Shown in pieces: positions 1-6,141 of a stretch of 21,724 nt of DNA. The position numbers and the translations under genes are program-made. The notes under the pieces were generated by a model. The model saw nothing but the letters and a program-made list of their open reading frames with translations, searched no databases and was not told the DNA's origin. Source of the DNA: Actinomycetota bacterium (GTDB lineage Bacteria > Actinomycetota > Acidimicrobiia > IMCC26256 > PALSA-610); NCBI GenBank assembly GCA_005779345.1, contig SXJQ01000199.1:1-21724 (forward strand). The letters are read 5' to 3'. Positions within the stretch are counted from its first letter, which is position 1; each line of letters begins with the position of its first letter.

Positions 1-288
1 ATCGGGGCGGTGTACCCACCCGACTTCTATGTTCCCTCCTCGGCGGTGCTCCGACGAGCCACGATTCGCCTCGGTCGGGCAGATCGCTTCGAGGAGCGGG
101 CGTGCACCGTGGCCGTCGCGCCCACGCCACTCGTATGCGCGAATCGCTACCACCGGGAGAGCAGCGAGTGGGGGCACTGGCGTTTCGCACACGGGTTGTT
201 CGCCGCACTCGACCTCGCCCAGGACCGCGCCCGAGGTGCCGAGATCCTCGCCGATTGGTACCCCAAGGACTTCACGCGTGTCTGGTGA
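1..288 (+). CDS. Probable AbiEi-like regulator/antitoxin, 3' end only
   Basis: This reading frame is open at the left edge and ends at the TGA at 286-288, so only the last 95 residues are visible. Third codon positions are strongly GC-rich, as in a real gene. The C-terminal stretch WRFAHGLFAALDLAQDRARG followed by AEILADWYP resembles the C-terminal domain of actinobacterial transcriptional regulators or AbiEi-family antitoxins that sit before AbiEii nucleotidyltransferases. I recognise this from general family knowledge; no DNA-binding domain is in view. The gene overlaps the next one by 11 nt (278-288), which implies translational coupling and supports a paired function. An N-terminal winged-helix domain upstream of the window would confirm the call. 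Confidence 0.6.
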   Translation: MGAVYPPDFYVPSSAVLRRATIRLGRADRFEERACTVAVAPTPLVCANRYHRESSEWGHWRFAHGLFAALDLAQDRARGAEILADWYPKDFTRVW

Positions 289-1030
289 ACGGATCTCTCT
301 CGCCGGCGACGCGGACGGGAACACCGCCCGCCTGGTGCGGGTGGCCTCCCGCCTCGCAGAGGTGAACCTCGGCCCGTATGCGCTCGTCGGCGGTCTCGCG
401 GTGATGTGCCGCCTGGCAGCGGTGCACCGCGCGACGCAAGACGTCGACGCGGTCATCGAGACGACGTCGCCCACCGCAATCGACCTCATCACCTCGAGCA
501 TCGGGGACGCGGATCCGGCGAACCGGAGTCGGGTGCTCATCGACGGCGTGAAGGTCGACATCATCGACACTGCGGCGTTTCGGTACGACGACCTCGAGGG
601 GATCGACATTGGCGACCGTCTGTTCGTGGTCGGCCACCGGTGGGCGCTGGACACCGCGACCCGCATCGAGATCGTCGTCGCCGACGCGACCGCGGCCATC
701 CGGGTCGCGCCACCATTGGCGCTCGTCGCGACGAAGTCGGCCGCGCTCCTTGGTGGCCGACGGAATGAACCGCACAAGCGGGCGTCGGATCTCTACGACA
801 TCTACCGTCTGACCGTCGAGTACGACCGGGTCGGTGGTGTCGCCGGCGCACTGTTGGCGGCGCCGTTCGGGCTCGGGAACCTCGTCGGCGAGGCACTTGG
901 TTCGCTTGTCGTCGACCAACCGGAGCGGGCGGCACGCTGGCTGTTCGACGGCGGTGCAGAAATGCGCTCGGTCACGCCCGACGACCTGCGCGACGTGATC
1001 GGCCCGCTCGTCGAACGACTGTTGCGCTGA
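278..1030 (+). CDS. AbiEii/AbiGii-type nucleotidyltransferase (type IV toxin-like)
   Basis: This 250-aa protein belongs to the MNT-like nucleotidyltransferase superfamily of AbiEii toxins. Gly38-Gly39 in YALVGGLAVM is followed by the metal-binding pair Asp55/Asp57 in RATQDVDAVIE, and a third acidic position lies in VKVDIID (Asp94). The later motif TKSAALLGGRR...RASDLYDIYRL matches the K/R...DLxDI block of the family. Some AbiEii-type toxins are known to transfer nucleotides onto tRNA or other targets; the substrate here is unknown. I chose the GTG at 278 because it precedes the fold directly and overlaps the upstream stop. The same frame is open back to position 29, but that part runs inside the upstream gene and lacks family motifs. 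Together with the upstream gene it forms a type IV toxin-antitoxin-like pair; it could instead be a domesticated nucleotidyltransferase. Confidence 0.8.
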   Translation: MSGERISLAGDADGNTARLVRVASRLAEVNLGPYALVGGLAVMCRLAAVHRATQDVDAVIETTSPTAIDLITSSIGDADPANRSRVLIDGVKVDIIDTAAFRYDDLEGIDIGDRLFVVGHRWALDTATRIEIVVADATAAIRVAPPLALVATKSAALLGGRRNEPHKRASDLYDIYRLTVEYDRVGGVAGALLAAPFGLGNLVGEALGSLVVDQPERAARWLFDGGAEMRSVTPDDLRDVIGPLVERLLR

Positions 1031-1043
1031 ATCAGGAGGTTTG

Positions 1044-1193
1044 ATGGCGCCGCGTACCTACTTGATCGTGTTGTTGCTGTGCGTCGCGGGGATCGTCGGC
1101 AGCTTCGCGAGCGGTATCGACGTCGTCGCGTACGGCTTGTTCGGCTTCGTCGTTTTCATCAGCCTCGGTCGATTGGCGAGCAACGGGAAATGA
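1044..1193 (+). CDS. Small two-helix membrane protein, 49 aa
   Basis: The ORF begins with ATG at 1044, preceded by a perfect Shine-Dalgarno AGGAGG (1034-1039) with 4-nt spacing, and ends at TGA 1191-1193. It starts 13 nt after the nucleotidyltransferase stop, so it is probably in the same transcript. The product is almost entirely hydrophobic. Residues 5-20 (TYLIVLLLCVAGIVGS) and about 27-42 (VVAYGLFGFVVFISLG) would form two membrane helices joined by a short FASGID turn, with a basic C-terminal tail (RLASNGK). I do not recognise the family. Its position directly after a toxin-like enzyme could mean a membrane effector or immunity-like partner, but this is inference; it may equally be an unrelated small membrane protein. 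Confidence 0.6.
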   Translation: MAPRTYLIVLLLCVAGIVGSFASGIDVVAYGLFGFVVFISLGRLASNGK

Positions 1194-1272
1194 GTGATGG
1201 GAACCGAGGTTGGTGAACGCGGGTCGTTCGTGACCGCGTCGGACCGGGGGCGGCTACACGATCTGGGAGGCA

Positions 1273-1518
1273 ATGAAGGCGCTACCGCAGCATTGCCCAG
1301 CCTGCGAAGGCGTGACCGTCCATCGCCGCGATTGTCCGATCATGGCGAAGAAGCGCCAGGGGTTCGCGCTCGTACTCGGCATTCCGCTCCTGATCGTCGC
1401 GGTCCTGTTCGGTGCGGATTTCTATGACTGGCCGGCCGCGATCGGCGGCGCTTTCGGATGCGCGCTGGTTGGTGTGTGGTATCGCAGGCGCGCAGGACGC
1501 GACCAATCGTCTCGGTGA
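1273..1518 (+). CDS. Small membrane protein with a Cys/His cluster, 81 aa
   Basis: The N-terminus carries Cys8-x2-Cys11, His17 and Cys21 (HCPACEGVTVHRRDCP), a spacing that could bind zinc. It is followed by a basic stretch (MAKKRQ) and two predicted membrane segments at about residues 31-48 and 54-70, ending with a basic tail YRRRAGRD. The ATG at 1273 has GGGAGG at 1265-1270, but only 2 nt before the start, which is unusually close. The frame is open back to a TGA at 1231 without another conventional start. GC-rich third positions support coding. It lies 79 nt after the 49-aa membrane protein on the same strand. The family is not recognised, and the exact start and reality of the gene are moderately uncertain. 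Confidence 0.5.
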   Translation: MKALPQHCPACEGVTVHRRDCPIMAKKRQGFALVLGIPLLIVAVLFGADFYDWPAAIGGAFGCALVGVWYRRRAGRDQSSR

Positions 1519-1605
1519 CTCCCTCGTCGGGCCCGGCTCCCCGCGGCTCACGAGCCTGTAACACGAACCTGGGGAAGCGCGCGGCGACGTGCCGATCGCC
1601 GATGC

Positions 1606-1623
1606 TCTACGATCTTTTGGCAT
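1606..1623 (+). promoter_or_regulatory. -10 element of near-leaderless promoter for the lipoprotein gene
   Basis: TACGAT at 1608-1613 lies 10 nt before the ATG at 1624, so transcription starting about 7 nt downstream of it would leave only a few leader nucleotides. No Shine-Dalgarno is present. I see no convincing -35 element. The call is by pattern only. Confidence 0.45.
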
Positions 1624-2466
1624 ATGACACGACAAAAGTTCAGGGCCGGGGGGCGGAGGCGGGCGTTGGGCGCGGCGGGGCTCGCTGGGATCCTCGTGTT
1701 CGGTGCCACGGCGTGCGGTTCGGACGACGGTGACGACACGGCCGACCCGACGACCACCCTCGCGGCACCGGCGTCGACGACCGTCGCCGAGACGACCACG
1801 GCCGTCACCTACGCGGGCAAGACGAGCAGCGACGAACAGTTCCCCGAGGGCCTGCACGGCGTCCGGTACTGCGAGGTGCTGCTGCTCCACAACGACGCGG
1901 GCGAGTTCGTCGCCGACGTGTGGAACACGATCGGCGAAAACGAGTGCCCCCAGGCCGACTGGGACGCGCTCGACCCGGCCGCGATCGCAAAGGAGCACCA
2001 GGCGCTCGTCGCGCTCAAGAACGGCCCGCGCTACTGGATGCTCGACACGATCATGTCGGACATCCGCGCCGACGCGGAGACCACGACGTTCGGCGCGCTC
2101 GGAATGTTCAAGGCCGCCACCGTGCGTCTCGGCCGTGAACTGCCGAACCAGTCGCCGTATGTCGGCCGCGACGTCGTGCGCGACACGGTGTTCCGGTTCC
2201 GCGCCGGGAGCGAGATCCACGAACTCACCGACCCCGATGGCCGCGTGTACGTGATGCAGTCGTACTCCGTGCAGATCGAGCCGACGCTGACCATCGACCG
2301 TCTCGCCGACCTCGGTTCGGTGCTGACGCTCCCCGCAGGCTGGACGTTCTCGTCGCGCACGCTCACCGCCGATCTCGACGTGTTGAGCACCGACGGCCTC
2401 GCGACCGTCGTGCAGGACGACCTGCAGAACACCTATCAGGCCGCCGACACCGTCGTCGGCGCCTGA
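1624..2466 (+). CDS. Secreted lipoprotein of unknown function, 280 aa
   Basis: The N-terminus is a classic lipoprotein signal: an Arg-rich n-region (RAGGRRR), a hydrophobic core (ALGAAGLAGILVF) and the lipobox GATAC with Cys31, followed by Gly-Ser-Asp. A Thr/Ala/Asp-rich linker (about residues 33-65) would tether the folded domain to the membrane surface. The mature domain has paired cysteines in GVRYCEVLLL and GENECPQADW, then ALKNGPRYWMLDTI. I recall similar YWMLD/CP..W.ALD blocks in uncharacterised secreted proteins of actinobacteria and other bacteria, but no function is known to me. The double arginine before the hydrophobic core leaves Tat export possible. The gene converges on the next lipoprotein gene with a 9-nt gap, and the stop codon sits in a hairpin arm. 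Confidence 0.85.
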   Translation: MTRQKFRAGGRRRALGAAGLAGILVFGATACGSDDGDDTADPTTTLAAPASTTVAETTTAVTYAGKTSSDEQFPEGLHGVRYCEVLLLHNDAGEFVADVWNTIGENECPQADWDALDPAAIAKEHQALVALKNGPRYWMLDTIMSDIRADAETTTFGALGMFKAATVRLGRELPNQSPYVGRDVVRDTVFRFRAGSEIHELTDPDGRVYVMQSYSVQIEPTLTIDRLADLGSVLTLPAGWTFSSRTLTADLDVLSTDGLATVVQDDLQNTYQAADTVVGA

Positions 2467-2482
2467 GCCGTTGGATCAGGCG
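2460..2482. terminator. Hairpin carrying both stop codons of two convergent genes
   Basis: CGCCTGA (2460-2466) and TCAGGCG (2476-2482) are perfect 7-nt inverted repeats around a 9-nt loop. The TGA of the upstream gene lies in the left arm and the TGA of the opposite-strand gene, read as TCA, lies in the right arm. There is no clear U-tract on either side, so intrinsic termination is uncertain. A bidirectional terminator is the simplest reading. Confidence 0.45.
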
Positions 2483-3000
2483 GGGAGCAGCTCACCGTCG
2501 GGGCCGAACGCGAACCACACACCACCGACACCGTGGCCCGCGGTGTCGCCGACAGCGCTGTCGCTCGCGAAACCGTAGGCGGGGTGCCCGTTGATCGTGA
2601 CCTGGGTCGTGCCGTCGTCGCGCGTGATCGTCGCGAGTTCGGCGGTCACGTCGCCACCCGCGACCGGAGCGTCGACCGTCGCGAGCGGCGGCCACAACGT
2701 CGAGCACCCTTCGTTGCAGGCACTCGTGCCATCCGAGTCGGCGGTGTACGCGTAGAGCGTGAAGCCCTCGCTGTCGACGAGCACGGTCCCGAGGGCGGTC
2801 TCGCCCGCGTCGACGGTGGCGCTGGTGGTCGACGGCGCGGTCGTGTCGGTCGCGCCGGCCGTGGTCGTCGACTCGTCGGCCGCGCTCGTGGCGTCGGTCG
2901 TCGTGACCTCGACCGCATCGCCGGTGTCGGAGCCGGAGCCGCACGCCGCGCCTCCGAGGGCAGCGGTGAGAGCGAGAGCGATCGTGGCGCGAGTACGCAT
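2476..3000 (-). CDS. Lipoprotein with COG4315 / Lipoprotein_15 repeats
   Basis: This 174-aa product starts with a lipoprotein signal (MRTRATIALALTAALGGAAC, Cys20), followed by a long Thr/Ser/Ala/Asp linker (about residues 21-65). The mature part contains two copies of the secreted repeat of the Lipoprotein_15 family (PF03640). The first is SEGFTLYAYTADSDGTSACN with EGCSTLWPPL. The second is NGHPAYGFASDSAVGDTAG with GVGGVWFAFGPDGE. These cell-surface proteins have no firmly established function. I chose the ATG at 3000 because the signal peptide begins there and AGGAGAACC lies immediately upstream; the frame stays open upstream to 3114, but that extension is proline/arginine-rich and not signal-like. 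The gene is monocistronic and ends in a hairpin shared with the convergent lipoprotein gene. Confidence 0.88.
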   Translation of the reverse strand: MRTRATIALALTAALGGAACGSGSDTGDAVEVTTTDATSAADESTTTAGATDTTAPSTTSATVDAGETALGTVLVDSEGFTLYAYTADSDGTSACNEGCSTLWPPLATVDAPVAGGDVTAELATITRDDGTTQVTINGHPAYGFASDSAVGDTAGHGVGGVWFAFGPDGELLPA

Positions 3001-3032
3001 GGTTCTCCTCGGTCGGGGTTCTCCTCGGTCGG
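3001..3032. repeat. Perfect 16-bp tandem duplication containing the ribosome binding site
   Basis: GGTTCTCCTCGGTCGG occurs at 3001-3016 and again, without a gap, at 3017-3032. On the minus strand each copy reads CCGACCGAGGAGAACC, so the lipoprotein start codon at 3000 is preceded by two AGGAGA Shine-Dalgarno sequences 16 nt apart. Confidence 0.95.
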
Positions 3033-3131
3033 CAACCGGTGCAGGTCGCCGGCGGGGCGGTCCGCGCAGTCTCGCGCCGTCGAGCCCAACCGACCGCTCA
3101 TCCCCGGCCGTCATCTCCGGTCCCCCGGGCT

Positions 3132-3178
3132 CCGTTGAGTCGAGAGCCGCACCGGTGCAGCCGTCGACGCAATGGACG
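3132..3178. repeat. Copy 1 of a dispersed 47-bp intergenic palindrome
   Basis: This stretch starts CCGTTGAGTCGA and ends CAATGGACG. It aligns without gaps to 20301-20347 at 40 of 47 positions, and similarity continues for about 9 nt beyond. Its core GCACCGGTGC is a perfect palindrome, but the outer arms are degenerate (several mismatches) compared with copy 2. It lies between two minus-strand genes, just downstream of the alcohol dehydrogenase stop. It resembles a REP-type or small MITE-like element. Confidence 0.8.
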
Positions 3179-3198
3179 GTGGGGGCGCCGTCGCGGGG

Positions 3199-4299
3199 TC
3201 AGGCGAGCGCGAGGACGGTGCGCAGGCCGCGGCCCGCCTCCATGTCGGCGAACGCCTCGTTGATCTCGGCGAGGGGACGGCGGTGCGTGATCATCCCCTC
3301 GAAGTCGAGATGCCCCGACTGCCAGAGCCCGACGAGTCGAGGGATGTCGCGGCGGCTGTGGCACGAGCCGAGGAAGCAGCCGACGAGCTTCTTCTCGCTC
3401 GCCATGAACATCACCGCCGGGTTGATCGTGACCGCGTCGGTGATGGGCGCGGCACCGACCATCACGATCATGCCCCCGGGCCGTGCGGTCCAGATGGCCT
3501 GGTCGACGAGCGCGCCCTTGCCGACCGCCTCGAACGCGTAGTCGACGCCCACGCCGGTGATCGCGAGCACCTTCGACACGATGTCGTCGCTCGTCGGGTC
3601 GATCGCGTCGGTCGCGCCGAAACGCGCTGCGGCATCGCGTCGCTCGCTCAGCGGGTCGCTCACGATGATGCGGCTCGCTCCCGCGAGCCGCGCACCCTGC
3701 ACGATCGCGATCCCGATACCACCGAGCCCCATCACGAGCACCGTGCTGCCGGGCTCGACCTTCGCGGTGTTCAACACCGCGCCGACACCGGTCTGGATCG
3801 AGCAACCGATCACGCAGGCCGCGTCGAGCGGCGCGTCGTCGGGGATCTTCACCGCGGCCGACTCGTGCACGAGCGCGTACTCGCCGAACCCGCCGACGCC
3901 GAGCCCGCGGTAGACGACCTCGCCGCCGCGCGACAGTGGCGAGCTGCCGTCGATGAACGTGCCGGTCGTGACCGACAACGCCTGTTCGCACACGCCGAAG
4001 TCGCCGCGCAGGCACGTGTAGCAGTGCCCGCACGTGGCGATCGGGCTGATGATCACCCGGTCGCCGGCGGCAACGCTCGTGACCCCCGGACCGACTGCCT
4101 CGACGACACCGGATGCCTCGTGGCCGAGCACGATCGGGCCGGGCGCCGGGAACGTCCCGTTCACGTTGGAGAGGTCGGAGTGACAGACCCCGCAGTAGTG
4201 GACCCGGACGACGACATCGCCGGGACCGGGGTCGGCGACGTCGATGTCGTCGACGAGCGTGAGCGGCCGTCCGGCCGGTTCGAGCAGTGCGGCACGCAC
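3199..4299 (-). CDS. Zinc-dependent alcohol dehydrogenase (MDR superfamily)
   Basis: The 366-aa protein is a typical medium-chain dehydrogenase that oxidises an alcohol or reduces an aldehyde with NAD(P). Catalytic-zinc ligands are Cys36 in YCGVCHSDL and His60/Glu61 in LGHEASGVV. The structural-zinc lobe is Cys90, 93, 96 and 104 (CGHCYTC...GVC, spacing Cx2Cx2Cx7C). The Rossmann motif is MGLGGIGIA, followed by an acidic residue in IIVSDP. This resembles the class III/NDMA-dependent group common in actinobacteria; the substrate cannot be told. I chose the GTG at 4299 because GGAGG lies 8 nt upstream; another in-frame GTG at 4308 lies next to that ribosome binding site. The gene diverges from the SRPBCC gene and may use the TAGGAT half of a symmetric -10 at 4331-4340. 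Confidence 0.93.
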   Translation of the reverse strand: MRAALLEPAGRPLTLVDDIDVADPGPGDVVVRVHYCGVCHSDLSNVNGTFPAPGPIVLGHEASGVVEAVGPGVTSVAAGDRVIISPIATCGHCYTCLRGDFGVCEQALSVTTGTFIDGSSPLSRGGEVVYRGLGVGGFGEYALVHESAAVKIPDDAPLDAACVIGCSIQTGVGAVLNTAKVEPGSTVLVMGLGGIGIAIVQGARLAGASRIIVSDPLSERRDAAARFGATDAIDPTSDDIVSKVLAITGVGVDYAFEAVGKGALVDQAIWTARPGGMIVMVGAAPITDAVTINPAVMFMASEKKLVGCFLGSCHSRRDIPRLVGLWQSGHLDFEGMITHRRPLAEINEAFADMEAGRGLRTVLALA

Positions 4300-4330
4300 G
4301 ATGAGCACCTCCGGGAGAGTGGAGCGCGGG

Positions 4331-4340
4331 ATCCTACGGT
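4331..4340. promoter_or_regulatory. Symmetric divergent -10 element ATCCTACGGT
   Basis: On the plus strand TACGGT (4335-4340) lies 6 nt before a GTG at 4347. On the minus strand TAGGAT (4336-4331) lies upstream of the alcohol dehydrogenase start with a leader of about 25-30 nt containing GGAGG. The two hexamers overlap by 2 bp, so one melted site could serve both directions. Assigned by pattern only. Confidence 0.5.
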
Positions 4341-4346
4341 CGCCGG

Positions 4347-4388
4347 GTGCCCCGTGGTGTGTGGCGTGTGGCAGGCTCGGACGCATGA
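4347..4388 (+). CDS. Possible 13-codon leaderless leader peptide
   Basis: The GTG at 4347 follows a TACGGT -10 by 6 nt. It opens a frame reading VPRGVWRVAGSDA that stops at TGA 4386-4388, overlapping the ATG of the SRPBCC gene (ATGA). The spacing is the same as for leaderless genes elsewhere in the window. This could be a translated leader that couples ribosomes to the downstream start, or chance. The alternative for the downstream gene is its own CAGGCT -10 at 4372-4377, 7 nt before its ATG. Confidence 0.3.
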   Translation: MPRGVWRVAGSDA

Positions 4389-4855
4389 GCGGATCACGAC
4401 TCGGATTCGAGGTCCACGCCCGTGCCGACGCGCCGATCGAGGTCGTCTGGGCGGTGCTCGCCGACGCGCGCGGCTGGCACACGTGGACCCGGATGAAGCG
4501 CAGCGAACTCGAGGCGGAAGGCGATCCCGCTCCCGACGGAGTCGGCGCGCTGCGCGCGTTCAGCACCGGGCCGATCACGAGTCGGGAGCGTGTCACCGGA
4601 TTCGAGCCGCCGCACCGCCTCACCTACACGCTGGAGTCCGGGCTTCCCGTCGAGGACTACCGCGCCGAGGTCACGCTCGCGCCCGACGGCGACGCAACGT
4701 CGATCACCTGGCAGTCGAGCTTTGCGAGGGCCACCTGGCCCGGTGCCGGTCGTGCGTTACGCGCCTTCTTGCACTTCGCGGTGCGCGACATCGCGGGCCG
4801 GCTGGCAGCGGAATCCACCCGCCGAGCGGCGAGTCACGAGGGAGCCGGAACATGA
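4385..4855 (+). CDS. SRPBCC (START/polyketide cyclase-like) protein
   Basis: The 156-aa protein has the layout of the SRPBCC superfamily: an N-terminal strand FEVHARADAPIEVVWAVLAD, the helix-grip turn ARGWHTWTRM, central strands (GALRAFSTGPITSRERVTGF then PHRLTYTLESGLPVEDYRAE) and a long C-terminal helix with LRAFLHFAVRDIAGRLAAE. Such proteins bind hydrophobic ligands in a deep pocket, as in polyketide cyclases and hydroxylase components; the ligand is unknown. ATG at 4385 gives a full-length family member. The stop overlaps the next gene's start by 4 nt (ATGA), so the two form a coupled operon. This suggests the SRPBCC protein may handle a hydrophobic substrate or product of the hydrolase. 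Confidence 0.85.
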   Translation: MSGSRLGFEVHARADAPIEVVWAVLADARGWHTWTRMKRSELEAEGDPAPDGVGALRAFSTGPITSRERVTGFEPPHRLTYTLESGLPVEDYRAEVTLAPDGDATSITWQSSFARATWPGAGRALRAFLHFAVRDIAGRLAAESTRRAASHEGAGT

Positions 4856-6117
4856 GCATGCTCGAACGGTCTGCGCGATGGATCGACGGCGACGAAGACG
4901 TCGTGATGCAGGGCCTGATGAACGCCAGCGCGGCCGGGGCCGAGGAGGTGGGCGAACGCACTGCGCTCGCCGAGGCCTTCAGCAACGTCGTCGCGTTCGA
5001 CACCGACGACGGTCTCGTCGTGTTCGACGTATCGCATCACCTGTTCGCGCCCGGTGCGATCCAGGCGCTGCGGACATGGTCGACCGCGCCGGTGCACACC
5101 GCGGTCTACACGCACGGTCACGCCGACCACGTCACCGGCGCGCAGTCGTTCGACGCCGAGGCCGCGGCGAACGGCGCGCGCAAGATCCGCTATGTCGGGC
5201 ACGAGGCCGTGCCGACCCGTTTCGACCGCTATCAGGCGACGGCCGGCTACAACGGCCACATCAACATGCGCCAGTTCCGGCTGCCGGAGCCGGCGTGGCC
5301 GACCGACTTCGTGTACCCCGAGATGACCTACCGCACGGCCACCGCGCTCACCGTGGGCGGGCTCACCTTCGACCTGCGGCACGCACGCGGCGAGACCGAC
5401 GACCACACCTGGGCGTGGGTCGCCGAGCGGCGTGCGATCTGCGTCGGCGACCTGTTCATCTGGCAGTTCCCCAACGCTGGCAACCCCCAGAAGGTCCAGC
5501 GGTACGCCTGGGATTGGGCGGTCGCACTGCGCGAGATGGCCGCGCTCGACCCCGACCTGCTGCTCCCCGCGCACGGCCCCGCGATCGCGGGCGTCACGCG
5601 GATTCGCACGGTGCTCCTCGACACGGCCCGAGCGCTCGAGTCGTTGCACGACCAGACGCTCGCGCTCATGAACACGGGCGCGCGCCTCGACGACGTGATC
5701 CACACGGTGAAGCTGCCCGCCGATCTCGCCGGCAAGTCGTACCTGAAGCCGACGTACGACGAGCCCGAGTTCGTCGTCCGGAATCTCTGGCGCCTCTACG
5801 GAGGCTGGTACGACGGCAACCCGGCGCACCTCAAGCCCGCGCGCGACATCGAGGTCGCGCGCGAGGTGGCGGCGCTGAGCGGTGGTGCCGACGCGCTCGC
5901 GACCCGCGCCGAGCAACTCGCAACCGCGGGCGACCTCCGGCTGGCGTGTCACCTCGCCGAGATGGCGGTGCAGGCCGAGCCCGAACTGAAGCGGGCGCAC
6001 GAGGTGCGCGCGGCGGTGTACGACGCGCGACGCGCGTCGGAGGCGTCGTTCATGGCCAGCGGGATCTATCGCTCGGCGATGCTCGACTCGCAGGCCGCCG
6101 CGCGCGACCTGGACTGA
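4852..6117 (+). CDS. Alkylsulfatase-like metallo-beta-lactamase-fold hydrolase, short form
   Basis: This 421-aa protein resembles the core of type III (SdsA1/BDS1-like) alkylsulfatases. The metal motif THGHADH starts at residue 87 (nt 5110), followed by HARGETDDHTWAWV and GDLFIWQFPNAGNP, which carry further ligands and the Glu/Asp signature, and by LLLPAHGPAI with a late His. After about residue 275 comes the helical alkylsulfatase dimerisation domain (LYGGWYDGNPAHLKPAR, then ADALATRAEQLATAGDLRLA). The protein ends after that domain, so the C-terminal SCP2-like substrate-binding domain of full SdsA1 enzymes (about 650 aa) is absent, and no signal peptide is visible. Predicted activity is metal-dependent cleavage of an alkyl sulfate or other ester in the cytoplasm. 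It is coupled to the SRPBCC gene by ATGA overlap. Confidence 0.85.
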   Translation: MSMLERSARWIDGDEDVVMQGLMNASAAGAEEVGERTALAEAFSNVVAFDTDDGLVVFDVSHHLFAPGAIQALRTWSTAPVHTAVYTHGHADHVTGAQSFDAEAAANGARKIRYVGHEAVPTRFDRYQATAGYNGHINMRQFRLPEPAWPTDFVYPEMTYRTATALTVGGLTFDLRHARGETDDHTWAWVAERRAICVGDLFIWQFPNAGNPQKVQRYAWDWAVALREMAALDPDLLLPAHGPAIAGVTRIRTVLLDTARALESLHDQTLALMNTGARLDDVIHTVKLPADLAGKSYLKPTYDEPEFVVRNLWRLYGGWYDGNPAHLKPARDIEVAREVAALSGGADALATRAEQLATAGDLRLACHLAEMAVQAEPELKRAHEVRAAVYDARRASEASFMASGIYRSAMLDSQAAARDLD

Positions 6118-6141
6118 GCCCTCCGACGCGCGTCAGTCGAG
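6109..6141. terminator. Inverted repeat with both stop codons of a convergent pair
   Basis: CTGGACTGA (6109-6117) and TCAGTCGAG (6133-6141) pair at 8 of 9 positions around a 15-nt spacer. They include the TGA of the hydrolase gene and the TGA of the opposite pentapeptide gene. The spacer contains the palindrome GACGCGCGTC (6125-6134). There is no U-tract. Both proteins end in Leu-Asp, which explains part of the symmetry. Confidence 0.35.

Noticed and set aside
1194..1427. Plus-strand ORF starting GTG-ATG directly after the 49-aa gene
   Set aside because: After about codon 25 its third positions lose GC bias while the 1273 frame gains it, and the product becomes Arg/Pro-rich. A frameshift joining the two frames cannot be excluded but is not supported.
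1535..1556. Hairpin GGCTC-AC-GAGCC after the 81-aa gene as a terminator
   Set aside because: The stem is only 5 bp with a 2-nt loop and no U-tract, which is common by chance at this GC content.
3172..4851. Long plus-strand open frame that runs into the alkylsulfatase-like gene, antisense to the alcohol dehydrogenase
   Set aside because: The product is Arg/Asp/His-rich with no family motifs, and the alcohol dehydrogenase on the other strand is unambiguous. The real start of the hydrolase is at 4852.
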